A DNA stretch of 64,000 nucleotides from Membranipora membranacea. Its lineage: Eukaryota; Bryozoa; Gymnolaemata; Cheilostomatida; Membraniporidae. This document shows, piece by piece, positions 23,592 through 36,618 of the stretch; position 1 is the first letter of the stretch, and each line of letters opens with the position of its first letter. The stretch covers positions 4,900,001-4,964,000 of the forward strand of contig OU612067.1 of the NCBI GenBank assembly GCA_914767715.1. The letters run 5' to 3'. Under the pieces are notes generated by a model that did no database searches, was not told where the DNA came from, and was given only the letters and a program-made list of their open reading frames with translations. A program made the translations under genes and the position numbers.

Positions 23592-24595
23592 GACATATAT
23601 ACTGCTCCAAGTGGGTTGAAATTAAATTAACGCTGTATTGAAACCATAAAATACACCTATTGGCCTATTATATCCTATTATATGCCTATGCCTATGCCTA
23701 TTATATCTCGGCCTATTGGCTAAGATCAAAGTGTCATGGTCAATGGCTGATTAGTGCCTTTTTCAGTTTCTGGCAGCTTGCTGCACACTCACGATTAGGA
23801 GGTCCACCATGGCCTCACATCTAGGATGCATTCTAGTTTACTAGGATCTATCACACTCTCAGTATGAGGACTCCGGGCAACTTGCGTCCTTCTTTAGGGG
23901 CAGCCCACCTTCTGTTTTGTCATAAACAGGGAAATACACCTATTGGCAAGATAATAATAGAATAGATCATAGATCGCTTCTCGGCCCATTGGCTAAGATC
24001 AAAGTGTCACTGCCAATGGCCGATTAGTGCCAGTTCAGACATATATACTGCTCCAAGTGGGTTGAAATTAAATTAACGCTGTATTGAAACCATAAAATAC
24101 ACCTAATGGCAAGATAATAATAGAATAGATCATAGATCGCTTCTCGGCCTATTGGCTAAGATCAAAGTGTCACTGCCAATGGCTGATTAGTGCCAGTTCA
24201 ATTTTGGCAGCTCGCTGCACACTTATGATTAGGAGGTCCTCTATGGCCTCACCTCTAGGATGCATTCTAGTTTTCTAGAATGTATCACATTCTCAGTATG
24301 AGGATTAGGGCACCTTGTGTCCCTCTTTAGGGGCAGCCCAATCTTCTGTTTCTTAGCAAACAGCAAAAACACCTATTGGCTAAGATCAAAGTGTCACTGC
24401 CAATGGCCGATTAGTGCCAGTTCAGTTTTGGCAGCTTGCTGCACACCCTTGATTAGGAGGTCCACCATGGCCTCACCTCTAGGATGCATTCTAGTTTTCT
24501 AGGATGTATCACATTCCCAGTATGAGGATTCAGGGCACCTTGCATCCCTCTTTAGTGGCAGCCCAATCTTCTGTTTCTTACTAAACAGCAAATAC
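23592..24595 (+). repeat. Array of U2-snRNA-derived repeats
   Basis: Four copies start near 23706, 23973, 24136 and 24369. Copies 2 and 3 begin ATCGCTTCTCGGCC and go on (C/T)ATTGGCTAAGATCAAAGTGT, matching the universal U2 snRNA 5' end except for one or two substitutions and one added A. The branch-site-pairing GTAGTA is absent. Then come a small hairpin (CACTGCC...TTAGTG), an Sm-like stretch in copy 3 (AATTTTGG) followed by the mini-hairpin GCAGCTCGCTGC, and about 150 bases unlike U2 (AGGATGCATTCTAG, GGGGCAGCCCA). Copies 1 and 4 lack the 5' end; copy 2 stops after about 62 bases. Upstream flank is repeated too: 23592-23663 with 24037-24108, and GATAATAATAGAATAGATC before copies 2 and 3. No copy could act as a normal U2. 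Either snRNA-headed SINEs or tandem U2 pseudogenes with their flank. Confidence 0.75.
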
Positions 24596-24694
24596 AACAT
24601 GAAGCGTAAATTAGAAGAAACAATGGCGTGATATCATCATGATGCATCATGGGATAGCTTGTGTGTTCTTATCAGCCACCAAGTGTTCACCCAC

Positions 24695-25300
24695 CTATGC
24701 AGTGCAGTGCCTCCCTGCCTCCCCTAGAACTACGGATCTGCCTATCAGCAACGTAGCGTGTATTATGTTTGTAACTATGAGAAACAGGAACTCAGAACCA
24801 TAGAGAACAGTTTGGAAAGGCAAAATTTGAAAGTTTGATATTTGCATACACCATATTATATCTAGACCAAAGTACATCGGCTCAACTTTTGGCAAAAACC
24901 TTATGATTGAAAGAGGAAGTTGCCAATTTAGCAAGGGTCACATGATTTCATTTGATGCAGCGTGTATCAATGTCATGATGTCAGTTAGCATTCTGTTATT
25001 GATCATTTTCCAGCTTTTCATTTTGTTGACTGCTTGCGTTGCTATCTTGATTTCGATTAGTTGGCTAGTTTCTGTGTTCTCAATTTCCATTGGATGTTGA
25101 GAGATGATGGCACCAACCAGCCAACAAACTAACACAAAAATCATAAACCCGAACAGCCAATCAAACCCTTGGTTCACAGTTGGAACATAGAGTAGAGAAC
25201 ATCATAAAGGCAATAAACAGCATCACAGTGTAATACACAACTCCCAGAGCATACAGGCAAGGCCCCCACTGTGTGGCTTGAATCTCAGGCTAACCATTAA
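24695..25300 (-). pseudogene. Remnant of an unknown membrane protein, reverse
   Basis: Three consecutive minus-strand readings look like one disrupted membrane protein. Near 25295-25170: WGPCLYALGVVYYTVMLF then IAFMMFSTLCSNCEPRV and a stop. 25177-24938 in another frame: FDWLFGFMIFVLVCWLVG, a helix, then a polar stretch. 24934-24695: WQLPLSIIRFLPKVEP, then FLFLIVTNIIHATLLI. Stops and frame changes separate them. I do not recognise the family. It lies head-to-head with the SLC16-like gene. Chance readings in AT-rich DNA are an alternative. Confidence 0.3.
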
Positions 25301-25422
25301 AGGCAAGTTGGGGCCTATATGATGGTTCATCTGATGGTGCACCATTCATTAACTGTCTATCATATCAATGAATATCTAGATATAAACAAATACCAGGCTC
25401 AGCTCTATACTAGCTTAACTGG

Positions 25423-25432
25423 TATATAAAAG
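25423..25432 (+). promoter_or_regulatory. TATA box of the SLC16-like gene
   Basis: TATATAAAAG lies 66 bases before the ATG at 25489, a good position for a TATA box with a short 5' leader. No other core promoter element was judged. Confidence 0.6.
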
Positions 25433-25488
25433 CACTGAACCAAGATGATAGAGACATTCTATCTCATATCACACTGGCTGTAACTAAA

Positions 25489-28400
25489 ATGGGAGCATCT
25501 GATTATATCAACCCAAGCACTTGGTCTGCTGATCAGAGCCCTGTAGACCTTCAGCTAGACACAGAGGAACATAACAACACTCCTATCCAAGCGAAGACTG
25601 AAGAAGACCCTGAATCTGTAAGCTCTTGGGAGGAGGAGGAGGGGGAGGTGATAGACGAGACAGAGCAGAAACCTAGAACATTTGTGGATGGCGGTAAGAA
25701 CAAATTTATTTTCACATTATCTTTAGGATTCAGGATGAAAAAAAATTATATCAATCACCTTTCAGAAAAAAAAAGCATCCTTTTGGGATAACATGTAGTA
25801 ATATTTAATTCTATTAATCACAATTCTTTGAGAGCAAGTCTTATTGTTACACAATGTATGGGGCTTTAAGATTAGGATCAATAATTCGCCTGTGTGTTGT
25901 CATAATTTTTTTCTATTTTCAATAGAATGTATTGAAATTCTAGTTTAAGAAGAATTAAATCCACAAGCATAGTCAAGTTATAATAACTAACCAGAAGCTT
26001 TTATCAGTACCAACATGTATAACAGATTATAAAAGCTTTCTGATTTCATGACAATTTCGGAAAGCTTGCTAATTATCGGTCAGATAGCACCGCCAGTGCA
26101 CAGACAGCCCATCAAACTTTCTTGCAAATACCTACTTTTTCTCGCAAAGTTACCAGTGCACACTGATAGGTAATTAAAAAATCCACGATCAATGTTTCTT
26201 TTTAAATTTAATTCTCTCCCCACAAAAAAAGAGAATCAAAATTTAAAGAAAAATCCCACATGTGTGTGATGAGCAATATATATATAAATATTTTAAATTC
26301 ATCGAACATTTTTTTACTTCAAATTAGAGAGGGAAGCTAACCCTCTTTTCAGACACATTACTAAAATAATTATTGTAGAACAACAGCATTTTCATCCTCA
26401 TTCAGCAGTGCTAAAAAATCGTCAGCTCGTGGTCATTGTATATCCCTTTATGCAATTCCCTGGTGCTTATTACCAATGTCCAGCGTGTTGTACACGGAAA
26501 TTTATCTTCATTTATGACCAGACAAGAGACTCTGGTTGGACACAATATTACTGATATCAGTGTTACAAAAATGAAGCTTTTCGATTAATCTTAATACCGC
26601 AAAAATGGCTATGGATGTACCAAAAATCAACAATAGAAAAACAAGGAAAAATGTCTACTTAGACAGAAGCACTTTTAATTTTTATGAGGATAAGCAGCAG
26701 GGTGATTCAGTATATTCAGTACATTCAGCTGATGTGGTAAAATGTAACCTTGCAATTTGAGTAACCAAAGAGTCATCAGTTTAGGAGGAAAACAACAGGA
26801 TCTGATGCAATTAATTGGGAAGGCTAAAGAAACACTTCAAAAACTTTTGTAAAAGAAAATCAGGAAATGGGTGTTTTGTAACAGTTTGAAAAGTCAAGGC
26901 TTTGTATGTCCAATTGTCTGTGAAAGAGATTATTTTGTTTGTGCGGTAGAGACTGTATATATAAAGTGATTATCTATGTGGTCACTTATTTCCCTTTATT
27001 GAACAGTTTTATAGGGAAATGTATTACATCATCCAGTAGTAATAACAGAGTAAGGATATATCACAGCGTAAGGATATATCCTTATATCCTTACTCTGTGG
27101 ATATATCCTTACATCAAGTGGTAATTCAAGATGATAGGCCTACTCATCAGTGTGTTGTTATGGTGATAAACAAGTCGTTAATTTCCTGATGTGTAGACAT
27201 AAATGTCTGACATATACACCGTATCTTAAAACTTCTGACTAAGGTAAAAAATTAGGAGTTTTTTGTTCGGTTGGTCGCTTCTAGCGTACTTGGCCTTTTC
27301 GCCATTAAGATCATTCACTGGGAAGTGCTAGGACAAGATAATCATAGGCGTGGGCTTGGGTTATATAATTTCCCCATATGATACATGTTATCATTATATT
27401 TATATAAGGAAACAAAATAAGTCCATGTGTCCTAAAACTGGAACTGGTAAAGTTCCATATCTAGAAAAGCAGACAGGCATGAACATGATAGAATTAACCC
27501 TGTATCACCTAGCAAACCTGCCTCTTCCGCCACAGAAGTCATTCACAAAGAATAACAAGGAAAATATAATCATAGGTGTCTGCGAGTGCTGCTGAATTAA
27601 TTTCTGGTTATATATATAAGTGATATCCTTTACAGGGCGGTCTAAACTCCTACCTCTTTTTCATTTTCCTTTGAAGGTTAAGAATAGAACAATATGTTAT
27701 TGCCATAAACATATACATATTTAAATAAGTATTTATATGTTTATGATTATTGCTCACAATTCTGAGCAATTCAGTGCAGGAAAAACTTTGAACCAAGGTT
27801 CTACATTGTTTTTGGTGTTTTTTATGTCACAAGAATGTATTTAAACCACATTTCTCAATTCTTATGAGATACCATTTGATTTAACATGGGAGGAAACTAT
27901 CACACAAATATTTCACCGCAAAATGCATGTTTTGTTGGCAAATCTATTCATCCTATGATGATAAGCCAGGACTTAGTTCCAGCCAGTAAGGTTGATGAAT
28001 AATTTTGTGGGCGTTGTTTGCACTATCCAGCAGCATATAATCCAGCATGTTGAAAGATTTGTCATATTATCAATAATACCATGACAAACATCAAAGTAAG
28101 CATGTATTAAGTCGCACATCTTCGGACTTATTACACTCCTTTCAGCCAATTATTTTTCTCAGGGTTATGATGTGATTTGCTTACTACAACACGATAAACA
28201 TCTTTCTTTTTAAATGTTTTAGGCTATGGATGGGTTATTGTATTCAGCTGTTGCCTCCAGTTACTCTTGTCTGATGGAATTATCAATGCGTTCGGAGTTA
28301 TCTATCTCGAAGTGATAGAGAAGTTTGAGGCTAATAGTGCTGATGCAGCATGGATTCTCGCAACCCAGACATGTGTCCAGGGACTTGTTGGTAATAAACC

Positions 28401-30813
28401 TTACAACCTTTTTAATTGAAAAGCAAATACCACATACATTATTTTCTGTGATATGTAAATTCTTAAAAGGAAAATATGGAAATTCTGGGTTGTCATTATC
28501 AAAACAACCAATAACAGAAGAGTAACTCTTTCAAATGGTTCAGACCATCCTTTATTGATTCACTGATAATGAAGATATACATGGCAAAAATGTCTGTAAT
28601 ATACAAAGAAGGATAGTTCTTGTTCAAACTATTTATTGGCAATGGTTTTTTCAGGTCCTCTCGTAATATTCGTTATGGAGGTTGCTGGAGCAAGAATAAC
28701 TACAATAATCGGTTCTCTTCAGATTTTCCTCGGAATACTCCTCAGTGCATTCGCACCAAATGTTTACTTTCTTTATTTGACATTCGGATTAATTGCTGGT
28801 AGGTCTGTTTTCATAACTTGTTTTGGTTATAAAAAATTCTGTGCCAGAGGTGCAGCAATGATTCACAAAGTTTTCTTCTCTTTGAGTAGAAACTGATAAC
28901 TCCAACAAATACGGCTGCTAGATCAGTATAGCCAGTAAGCCAGTATATCCTCCTTGGACTACTCTTATCCGTGGCATGTGATGTGCGATGATATATTTAT
29001 TTGAGACAATACATGAATCAATGCACATGACTATCCATTGTAAATCGCAGATCCCATGCTGGAAATTTGAAAGAAAAACCTGAGTGGATATGTAATGTGA
29101 TATGAAGATAATTTTATTCATAGGTATGGGATTCGGTGTATTTGAACAAATTGGCATGTCCCTAGTGAACTTGTACTTTGACAAAAGGAGCGGTATAGCT
29201 ATGGGTATCGCCTCAGCTGGGACAGGAGCTGGTATCGTCATTTTCTCTCCTCTAACTAACTACTTGTTCTCTGTGTATGGCTACAAAGTCACCTGCTACA
29301 TCTTGTCAGCTATCGCTCTAAGTGGTGTGGTCGCCGGAGCGGTTATAGTCACGCCTGAGAAAGCGAAGGACATAACAGAAAAACTGAGAAAGAAATGTTG
29401 TAGAAAAAATGACGCAAAAGGTTCTAAAGATGAAACATCACAGTCTGACTATGACACGTCTGCTGAAAAAAAAAGCAGTGATGCAGAGGACGGATCGCCA
29501 GTGGCTGCAATATCTTACTCAAACTCTTCTTTGGCCGATTCGGTGACTCGATCAAAGGCTTCTTTAGTGACTGAGAAAGCTGCTATCGGTTCCTCAGTTA
29601 CACCAGAGCGTAAAGAACCACTCTCAAAAAAGCTCTGCAAGAAACTTAAATCTGCTTGTGACTTTAGTCTGTTTAGAGATTACAAGTTTGTTCTGTATAC
29701 ACTAGCCCACATTCTTTTCACTGGCACTTTTCTCGTTCCGTCCGGTTTTATGCCCGCCAGAGCCGTATCCTATGGCATATCAAAAACAGACGCCAGTCTC
29801 CTTGTGTCAGCCATGGGAATTGCTAGTCTAATCTCCCGTCCTATTTGCGGCCTTCTGATCGACATAGGACCAATTAAAAGGAACAGATTCTACTTGTTCA
29901 TCTTTTGGGTCACACTGTCCGGTGCTTTATCACTCTACAGCTTTGGACCTACACTTGAAGCTCAGATGACATATGCAATACTCTACGGAATCGCCCAGGG
30001 TGAGAATACTACCTGTTTCAACAAATAATGACTCATTCATAGCCTGTTCGCTTGAAATTTTGACATTGCATTGAGTAAACTGACTAAACCAGCATATTCT
30101 GTCCATTCAATTGAATCATCTATCACAGTCTAGCCGTACATATGTTATACTGATGTTTATTAATTTCTATGTGATTCTTTTTTTACAGGTAACTACAATT
30201 GTATGATAACACCTATCTTGCGAGATCTGATCGGACTTGAGAAACTGATGGCTGCATATGGACTAGCAAGCTTGTGCTTAGTGATACCGACTCTAGCGGT
30301 CCCTTCAGCATCAGGTAATGTTTGTTGCTTGCAAGAGACATGGAATGGGGGATGTGCATGGATCTTTTGAGGTGTGAAATAGTGGAGATTTGGTGAAATT
30401 GATTGGTTGTAGCCCGTGATGGGATATATATTAATGTTTATGTGCAATTTGAGCTTGGACTAGCTCAATGAAAGAAAGCAAGTCATGAACGAAATCAAAT
30501 TTTCTCAATCCGCCTTTTTGATAAATTTGATGAATCCACTAAACGATATTCCTAAATAAATGCTTGCCACACTTTAATCTGTACTGACTACTGACTAGAA
30601 GTCAGCCGCATGCTCTTATGCATTGATTTGGTATGCAGACTTTCTTCTTTTTTCAAAGGATACATATTTGATGTAACAGGGAGATATGAGTATGTATATA
30701 TATTCAGTGGATCTGTACTACTACTAGCAGCACTCTGCCTAGTTATGATACTAGTTGTAGAGGCAATGAAGAATAGATGTGGCAAACAGCAGAGTGAGAG
30801 TAAACAAAATTGA
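25489..30813 (+). CDS. SLC16-like (monocarboxylate transporter family) MFS carrier
   Basis: Six exons, all joined in phase 1: 25489-25693, 28223-28390, 28655-28798, 29124-29999, 30189-30314, 30659-30813; 557 codons plus TGA, normal for this 12-helix family. The acidic cytosolic N-terminus (SWEEEEGEVIDE) is followed across the exon 1-2 joint by DGGYGWVIVF, the SLC16 signature before helix 1, and FGVIYLEVIEKF. Exon 4 opens with helix 4 and the second signature, YFDKRSGIAMGIASAGTGAG. A long polar cytosolic loop of about 100 residues, rich in Ser/Lys, comes next, then helices 7-10 with ISRPICGLLID. Exons 5-6 give the last helices and a short basic tail. The family moves lactate, pyruvate and other small acids, or aromatic amino acids and hormones, across the plasma membrane; the substrate cannot be told. 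All splice sites are GT-AG. A broken copy of exons 5-6 is at 36.6 kb, and more distant relatives are at 43 and 56 kb. Confidence 0.92.
25694..28222. other. First intron of the SLC16-like gene
   Basis: A 2.5-kb AT-rich intron. Apart from the hairpin at 27050-27112 I see no repeat family member and no nested gene. Confidence 0.5.
27050..27112. repeat. Near-perfect hairpin of GTAAGGATATATC repeats
   Basis: The left arm GTAAGGATATATCACAGCG pairs with the right arm CTCTGTGGATATATCCTTAC. The same motif occurs twice in each arm, so the palindrome is built from a doubled short unit. Stem about 30 bases with one bulge, almost no loop. Confidence 0.85.
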
Positions 30814-32689
30814 GAAAGCTAATTTATTATTTTGCATAATAGATTTTCCGGTGAACATTTAGTTTTTCACTTTTCACTGACGACACATATAAAGCCAGAA
30901 CTATAGTTTCGATGGAATTTAAGATTACAGTATACATTTGCAATGATCAACTCAATATTTAAGTTAAAACTGTTTAAGCTTTTTGTTGTGCTTATTTATT
31001 TGCATTTATTCTGCGCTCATTGGACATAAATTGTCACATGTAGCCTCGTGTGTTGTATGCAAAGAAGGCTGTGTGAATTTAACTCCTTTTTTGGTTCTTT
31101 TAAAACAAAAAGATAAATACTAATAATATCTGGTTCTACATTTATATGTTTGAATATCTAAGTCTGTCTGGGGTATAACATGTTGACAATGGTTAACCTC
31201 TGACCTATATGACCTCATATAGCTCAGTGCCAGAAACAACTTTTAGTAGAACATTTAGTAGAACATATTTATATTAGCTTTATTCATTTTAAAATCATTG
31301 AGTTACATCAAAATTGTCCCCGGAAACAAAAACATCAGTGATACCTGTTAGCTGTTGACATATACTGTCTACCTTTGCCCAGGCTACTTAACTGCTTGGT
31401 AAATTATTTTTGTTTGTTCTTATGTCAATTATTGCTGCATAATCAATCAACCGGTTGCAACTTCATCATTTGATTCCGGTATTTATTTGTACAACAGGTA
31501 CCCAGGATTTCTTAGCATTTGTGATAATAAAGGTGTGTTAATTATGACATCACCACCCATTTTTGTCAACAGCTGGATGAGGAGGAGGGAGTAGCATCAG
31601 ATATGGGTATATATTGCGTTTGCAGGTCCTATTATGATGTTCCAGAAGAGAAGTGATATAATTTAGATTTGACAGATGTTGTTCGAGAATCAGTCAAATT
31701 CCAAATTTCAATGATTTTAAAATGAACCCAGTCAGTGTGTCAGTCTTCTTTCCTCTCAGTGCCTCTCAGGCCACTTTCATAGCCATTGCTTAGCTCAAAG
31801 TAGTAAAACTCTCAATAAACTATCAAGTCATAGTTTAGCCAAGAGTTATACTTACATTTTTCAATATTCTAAGCTCCACTATCACTTGGTCAGAGGTAAA
31901 GCAATGAAAGGAAAGGAAGGTAATGACCTTTGCACCTCAATATGTATGTAGTTGGTTAGCCAATCAGGACCACATACCAGACTTCAAAGTAAGTTTTTAG
32001 GCATTAGTCTACATGGACTGTGCTCCATTACAGACACGCATATCAGGAGGGGCCTGTTAATCAAGGAGGGCCAACTCCAAAATATACAACAATTTAAATC
32101 TAAAAAATCCATTTTGCAAAAATGTTAATATTTTAGCGGTCTGTTTCAGTTACTTTATCAGGAATCAAACAGCCAAACAATGCCGACTATGAAGAACATA
32201 TCATGCCACATAATGTAATGAAAGAACACAATTTGATGTGGTATTTAGGGTTATCATGATTATAGACTTGTCAGCTGAGATTTGTTGGCTTCAACTCATG
32301 GTGGTAGCATGGCAATTGTCCGGGATGACTACTTATGTAGACGCTACCATAGCTGCCCCTTCTAGAGATAAGGGGTAGTAATCATTTACTCACTGTCTGT
32401 TTTATATCATAATTACTACCTAAGAAAATAGATGTCCAAGTTTACCATTTACCCAACATGCACAAATTATTCAGTTTTTGAAAACTCTCTAAAATACTTC
32501 ATTTTATATCTATTTACAGTAAACCTTAAAACACAGTAAAAAGCCAACAAGTCAACTAAAAGTAAAACTCAAATAAATCGACTCATCTCAATTTAATAAT
32601 AATAAACTAACTAACTGATATAATATAAAAGTTCTCATTTATATAGGCAGCGGTTGGCGTCAACGTTGGCACACAATAAAAGGTACAAT
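30814..32689. other. Gene-poor spacer
   Basis: No exon, repeat family member or RNA gene recognised over about 1.9 kb after the SLC16-like gene. Confidence 0.45.
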
Positions 32690-32690
32690 A

Positions 32691-33510
32691 AATGCCCAAA
32701 GGCTCAATTCTGGCACCAAGTTTATTCCTCATATACGTCAATGATCTTTTATCCTACACATTACATTCCAAGGCATTTTCCTACGCTGATGATACAGTTT
32801 TCGTGTCAAAATCTGAAAACTTTGATACACTTAATGATTTATGTGATACTGATCTTCACTTGATAGAAAGTTGGTGTAGGAATAATAGGATGTTGTTAAA
32901 CATAAAAAAATCTCACTATATGCTTGTACAACCCTCTCATAGAGCCACGTCTCTAGATTTAGATCTAAAAATTAACCATAAAAAACTTACTACTCGTAAC
33001 TTTTATGTCCAGTATGTCTTTTGTCCTATGATATATGGCATCCGCATATATGACAACCTATCACCACAATATATTCTTGAAAGAATATACTTGCTCCAAA
33101 AGAGGGCTTTCCGCCTAATAGCAAATGTCAACCACATACTGTATCATCTAATACATACAAGAGATTTACATACATCTCTTGGTCTGACTCCTTTTCCTCT
33201 CCTTGCTGGCCATTTCACCTGAATTTTTGGTTTTCAGATTTTGCATTTGATGGCACCTGACTGTCTTTTGGAAGGATTAATTCCAGCTAACTCTAAAACC
33301 CTTTTTAGAGACAAACATCTATTACATTATCATTTCTCATTTTAAAAACAACTATCAAAGCACTTTAAATCCTATTAATTTTGTATTACTTATTATTTTT
33401 CTTTTTCTCTCTGCTTAAGTTTTTTTTTGTTCTGTCACTGCATGAAAAACATTCCTAAACATGATTGTAGCTTGACAATAAAAATATATATATATATATA
33501 TAATATGGCC
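32691..33510 (+). mobile_element. LINE 3' fragment, same family as at 17.9 kb
   Basis: Starts inside reverse transcriptase motif B (PKGSILAPSLFLIYVNDL), keeps YADDTVFV, and reads on to LDLDLKINHKKL. About 155 bases present in the 19.6-19.8 kb copy are then missing, and it resumes at RNFYVQYVFCPMIYGIRIYD, YLLQKRAFRLIANV and HTRDLHTSLGLTPFPLL. Shared DNA with the 19.4 kb copy is nearly identical. It ends with ACAATAAAA and a (TA)n run at 33484-33507, a plausible 3' tail. It is 5'-truncated. Confidence 0.9.
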
Positions 33511-33995
33511 CGGCAGCAACAATAAAAGACAGAGTGACTCTGAGAAATCCTCCTAGTGCAATGAGCGTGGTGTTATATAGTCAAGGTTGGCTTGGTCAAG
33601 CGACTTTGGTGAACAATAAAATTCAGTAGCCACAACAAATGGCTTGGGTAAAACTGTAGACTGCCACAACAAAATTGTAAGGGTTTTTCTAATGGCTTGG
33701 GTATAACTGTTACTGTAGGCTGTGTATTAAAAAAAGTGTAAGGTTTCAATCCACAACAACATGTAGGAACCATTCAAGTTACGGTTAAGGTGGATGCGGA
33801 TAGGAAGTGACCAGCAATCCTTAAATATCTATCGGTGACATCTTATTTTGTGTGTCAGTTCTGACGTATTAAGTTCATATTATTATAATATAGCATGACT
33901 TGTTGAACTATTTTTATTTTTTGAATTATTGACGATGATGTTTTACCCTTTTTTATTGCACAGTTTCTCTGTTGACCACAATGACCAGATCCGAC
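33511..33995. other. Spacer, nothing recognised
   Basis: No feature recognised beyond short internal echoes of ATGGCTTGGGTA. Confidence 0.4.
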
Positions 33996-33999
33996 TATC

Positions 34000-34190
34000 A
34001 AATCTACTCCGCGAAACTTCAGTTTTGTGTTTATGATAAACAAACATATATATAAACCCATACCCAGTGCCTCATAACTCATAACACATTAAAAAAAGAT
34101 TTTGTCCTAAGAATAAGATAGAAGAAATGGCTGAATAACAACCCTTACATAATACATAATATGCATAGGAAAACCAGCTGTGGGTGTGGT
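34000..34190 (+). repeat. Dispersed repeat, copy 1
   Basis: Shares a run of motifs with 48120-48310 in the same order: ACTTCAGTTTTGTGTTTATG, then AAACCCATACCCAGTGCCTC, then AGAAGAAATGGCTGAAT. It has no coding capacity. The class is unknown. Confidence 0.6.
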
Positions 34191-34199
34191 GGTGGCCCT

Positions 34200-35460
34200 T
34201 TTTTATATATTATTTGACTGGTATTTACCACGAAAGATAGGATTGAAATAAAACTTAGAAAAACAAATAGCTCTCTCTTTTACTCATTGATCTCAAATTT
34301 GTATTGATTAATCTCATGGTGGCTCAACAGAGTTGTCTACACTTCTCACATAAAACAGATAATGAAATGTATTGTTATCAGGTAGCATAAAGGCAGACAA
34401 TCTGAAGAAAGAGTATTTTCACTAATACATGGCTGTATAGACGATGACTGCACCAAGGTGCGTGCTTAGGAAGCGGTTGTATAGTAACGACTAGCTGTCC
34501 AAGTCATTAGTACAACTCTTCAACCACTGACAGCCTTAACCCAGTGTGAAGCATATAGCTACAAGGCCGGAGCTGCAGTGGTTGGTAGCAGAGTCCTCCC
34601 GTATAGAGCTATACCATACAGGAGGGTTCTGTAGGCACAATGTTGTTGTACATACGGAAGCACTCTAACCAACTGTCATTATGCATCAGCACAGAGGAGC
34701 TTATCATGGATCTTGTCAGCTCTGGTTAGCAAGCGATATGATCTCAGATAGTGAAAATCACTCAATATGATTTATATATTACAATATAATAATTTATACA
34801 TTATTGGGGTTACAGATCATTATCTATAGTCTTCATTTTTATCACAAATGTATTACTCCTTACATTTTCAAAATATGTTTTGACATATATTCAATTCCTC
34901 TCAGAATGGACCGAATTAAATCAAATTAGTCACTGAATTTGCTTGTCTATGCCCATCAAAGATTTAACTAATATTACCTGACACTCCCGGGACTGCTGGA
35001 GTTGGTATTACCAGGAACAAGCCTGCTAGTCTTTATCTCGTCATGAGTATCTCGCAAGTTTGGGGCTATCATATAATTATAATTACCTGACCTTTTAAAA
35101 TGATCGATTCAGGTAGTGAAGGTATCCGTTAATGGAAATATTTAGTCTTATTTTGCACCATTTTTGGGGCTTGTCGACCTGAATTTATGTAGACCAAAGT
35201 TAGCAGCTACAAACAAAAGTGAACATATGTACCCTGGGTTATTCCGCGGATGAAGGGTAGGTCATCTGAGCTTCTTCTGTAGGCCAAAAGCCTTAGAGTG
35301 ATAACGTACAAGACAATATGACCCAGAAGAGTAAAGAGTATGTTGGTTAGTAGTGTGTACAGCAAAAACATGTAATCTCAAAACAATTTTAACTCAAAAA
35401 CAGATATAAGTTTCTTTGTAAGTGGTCCTGTCATCTCTGATATCATGGCGTCAGCCTCAG
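34200..35460. other. Spacer with a small hairpin
   Basis: 34592-34630 can fold (TCCTCCCGTAT against ATACAGGAGGG). No gene or known repeat otherwise. Confidence 0.4.
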
Positions 35461-35465
35461 CATTT

Positions 35466-36416
35466 CTTTTGTGACATGAGAGGCTGTCGATTGAGCCAAA
35501 AAAATTATTAGTGAACCGCCCTTCACAGCACTGCCTTCTTTTGCAGACATGATATGTTTGAACTGTACTATGTAATCGCCAGAGAGACGGAGTTAATATT
35601 TCCAGCAGACTTGTTTTCAGCCTCAATGTTTTGTCGATAACTTTTTAGGTGTGACTATAACCGCACTGGCGACCACACCACTAAGAGCAATAGCTTACAG
35701 GATGAAGCATATGATCTCATATCCATACACAGAGAATAGGTAGTTAGTTAGATCAGAGAAGATGACCCATAGCTATTTCGTTCCTTTTGTCAAAGTACAA
35801 GATCACTAGGGACATGCCGATTTGGTCAAAGACAACAACTCAAGAGCAATTTTCTCAATTATAACGGAAGACTTCTTCTTGCCTGTCAGTGATTTTGAGC
35901 AGGTGAAATTTTCAAAGCCGGCAATAAACAACAGGTTAAAGTTTTTACATTTAATTAATTGAAAGTATAGTGGTGACCATCTGTTTTTAGATTTTAGACT
36001 TTGGGTTTTGATCATGTATTAGCACTTTTCATTCTATATGTATTATGTTTTTGGTTCATGAGCATCATATTATAGCAAATTAGTATTTAACAACAAGAGG
36101 TTTCCAATAATTCTTGATTAAAAGAAAGATCAGATTTTTCTTTAGTAGCAAACAATTGCATCCTTCATGGATTTGCTGTTTATGGAGGGTATTTTTATCC
36201 AAACCGAGTCACAAACTAGAAACATTCAAATACTTACTTGATCAGTTCCATATACCACAATTGAGCTAACTCTGTTGATGAACTTATCGAACCTGGCATC
36301 TAATAACAGGTTTAAGTTATTACTTTTAAATGAAAATAGTGGTGACAACCGTATTTTAGATTTTACACTCGGAGCTTCATATATGTGTTTAGAATTTGTC
36401 ATTCTGTTCATTATGT
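35466..36416. repeat. Dispersed 0.9-kb repeat with internal duplication, copy C
   Basis: Nearly identical over its length to 54636-55535, except that about 45 bases (35641-35685) are absent there. Within it, about 35895-36056 and 36275-36424 resemble each other (AATAAACAACAGGTTAAAG against AATAACAGGTTTAAG; then AGTGGTGAC, TTTTAGATTTTA). Short readings exist on both strands, and no protein family is recognised. Confidence 0.7.
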
Positions 36417-36618
36417 TTTCGGTTTATAGACATCTAAATATAGCAAATTTGCTGAAGCATATTGATATTTTCTCCAGATGCTCATTCAGTAAGTTACCAG
36501 TGTGTATGTTGAACTCTCCAAAAAAATGTTTAATATGCCTTTGGCGAAAACTTTTTAATGAGCTTTTCAAAATAATCATGAGCAGATCTAAATTTGTTTT
36601 GGGGAGCTTCATCCATCC

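Noticed and set aside
23973-24034. Functional U2 snRNA gene
   Set aside because: The branch-site recognition sequence and the 3' domain are absent, and this copy ends after about 62 bases.
24317-24502. Open frame within the U2-like array
   Set aside because: It spans two repeat copies and is not kept in the other copies.
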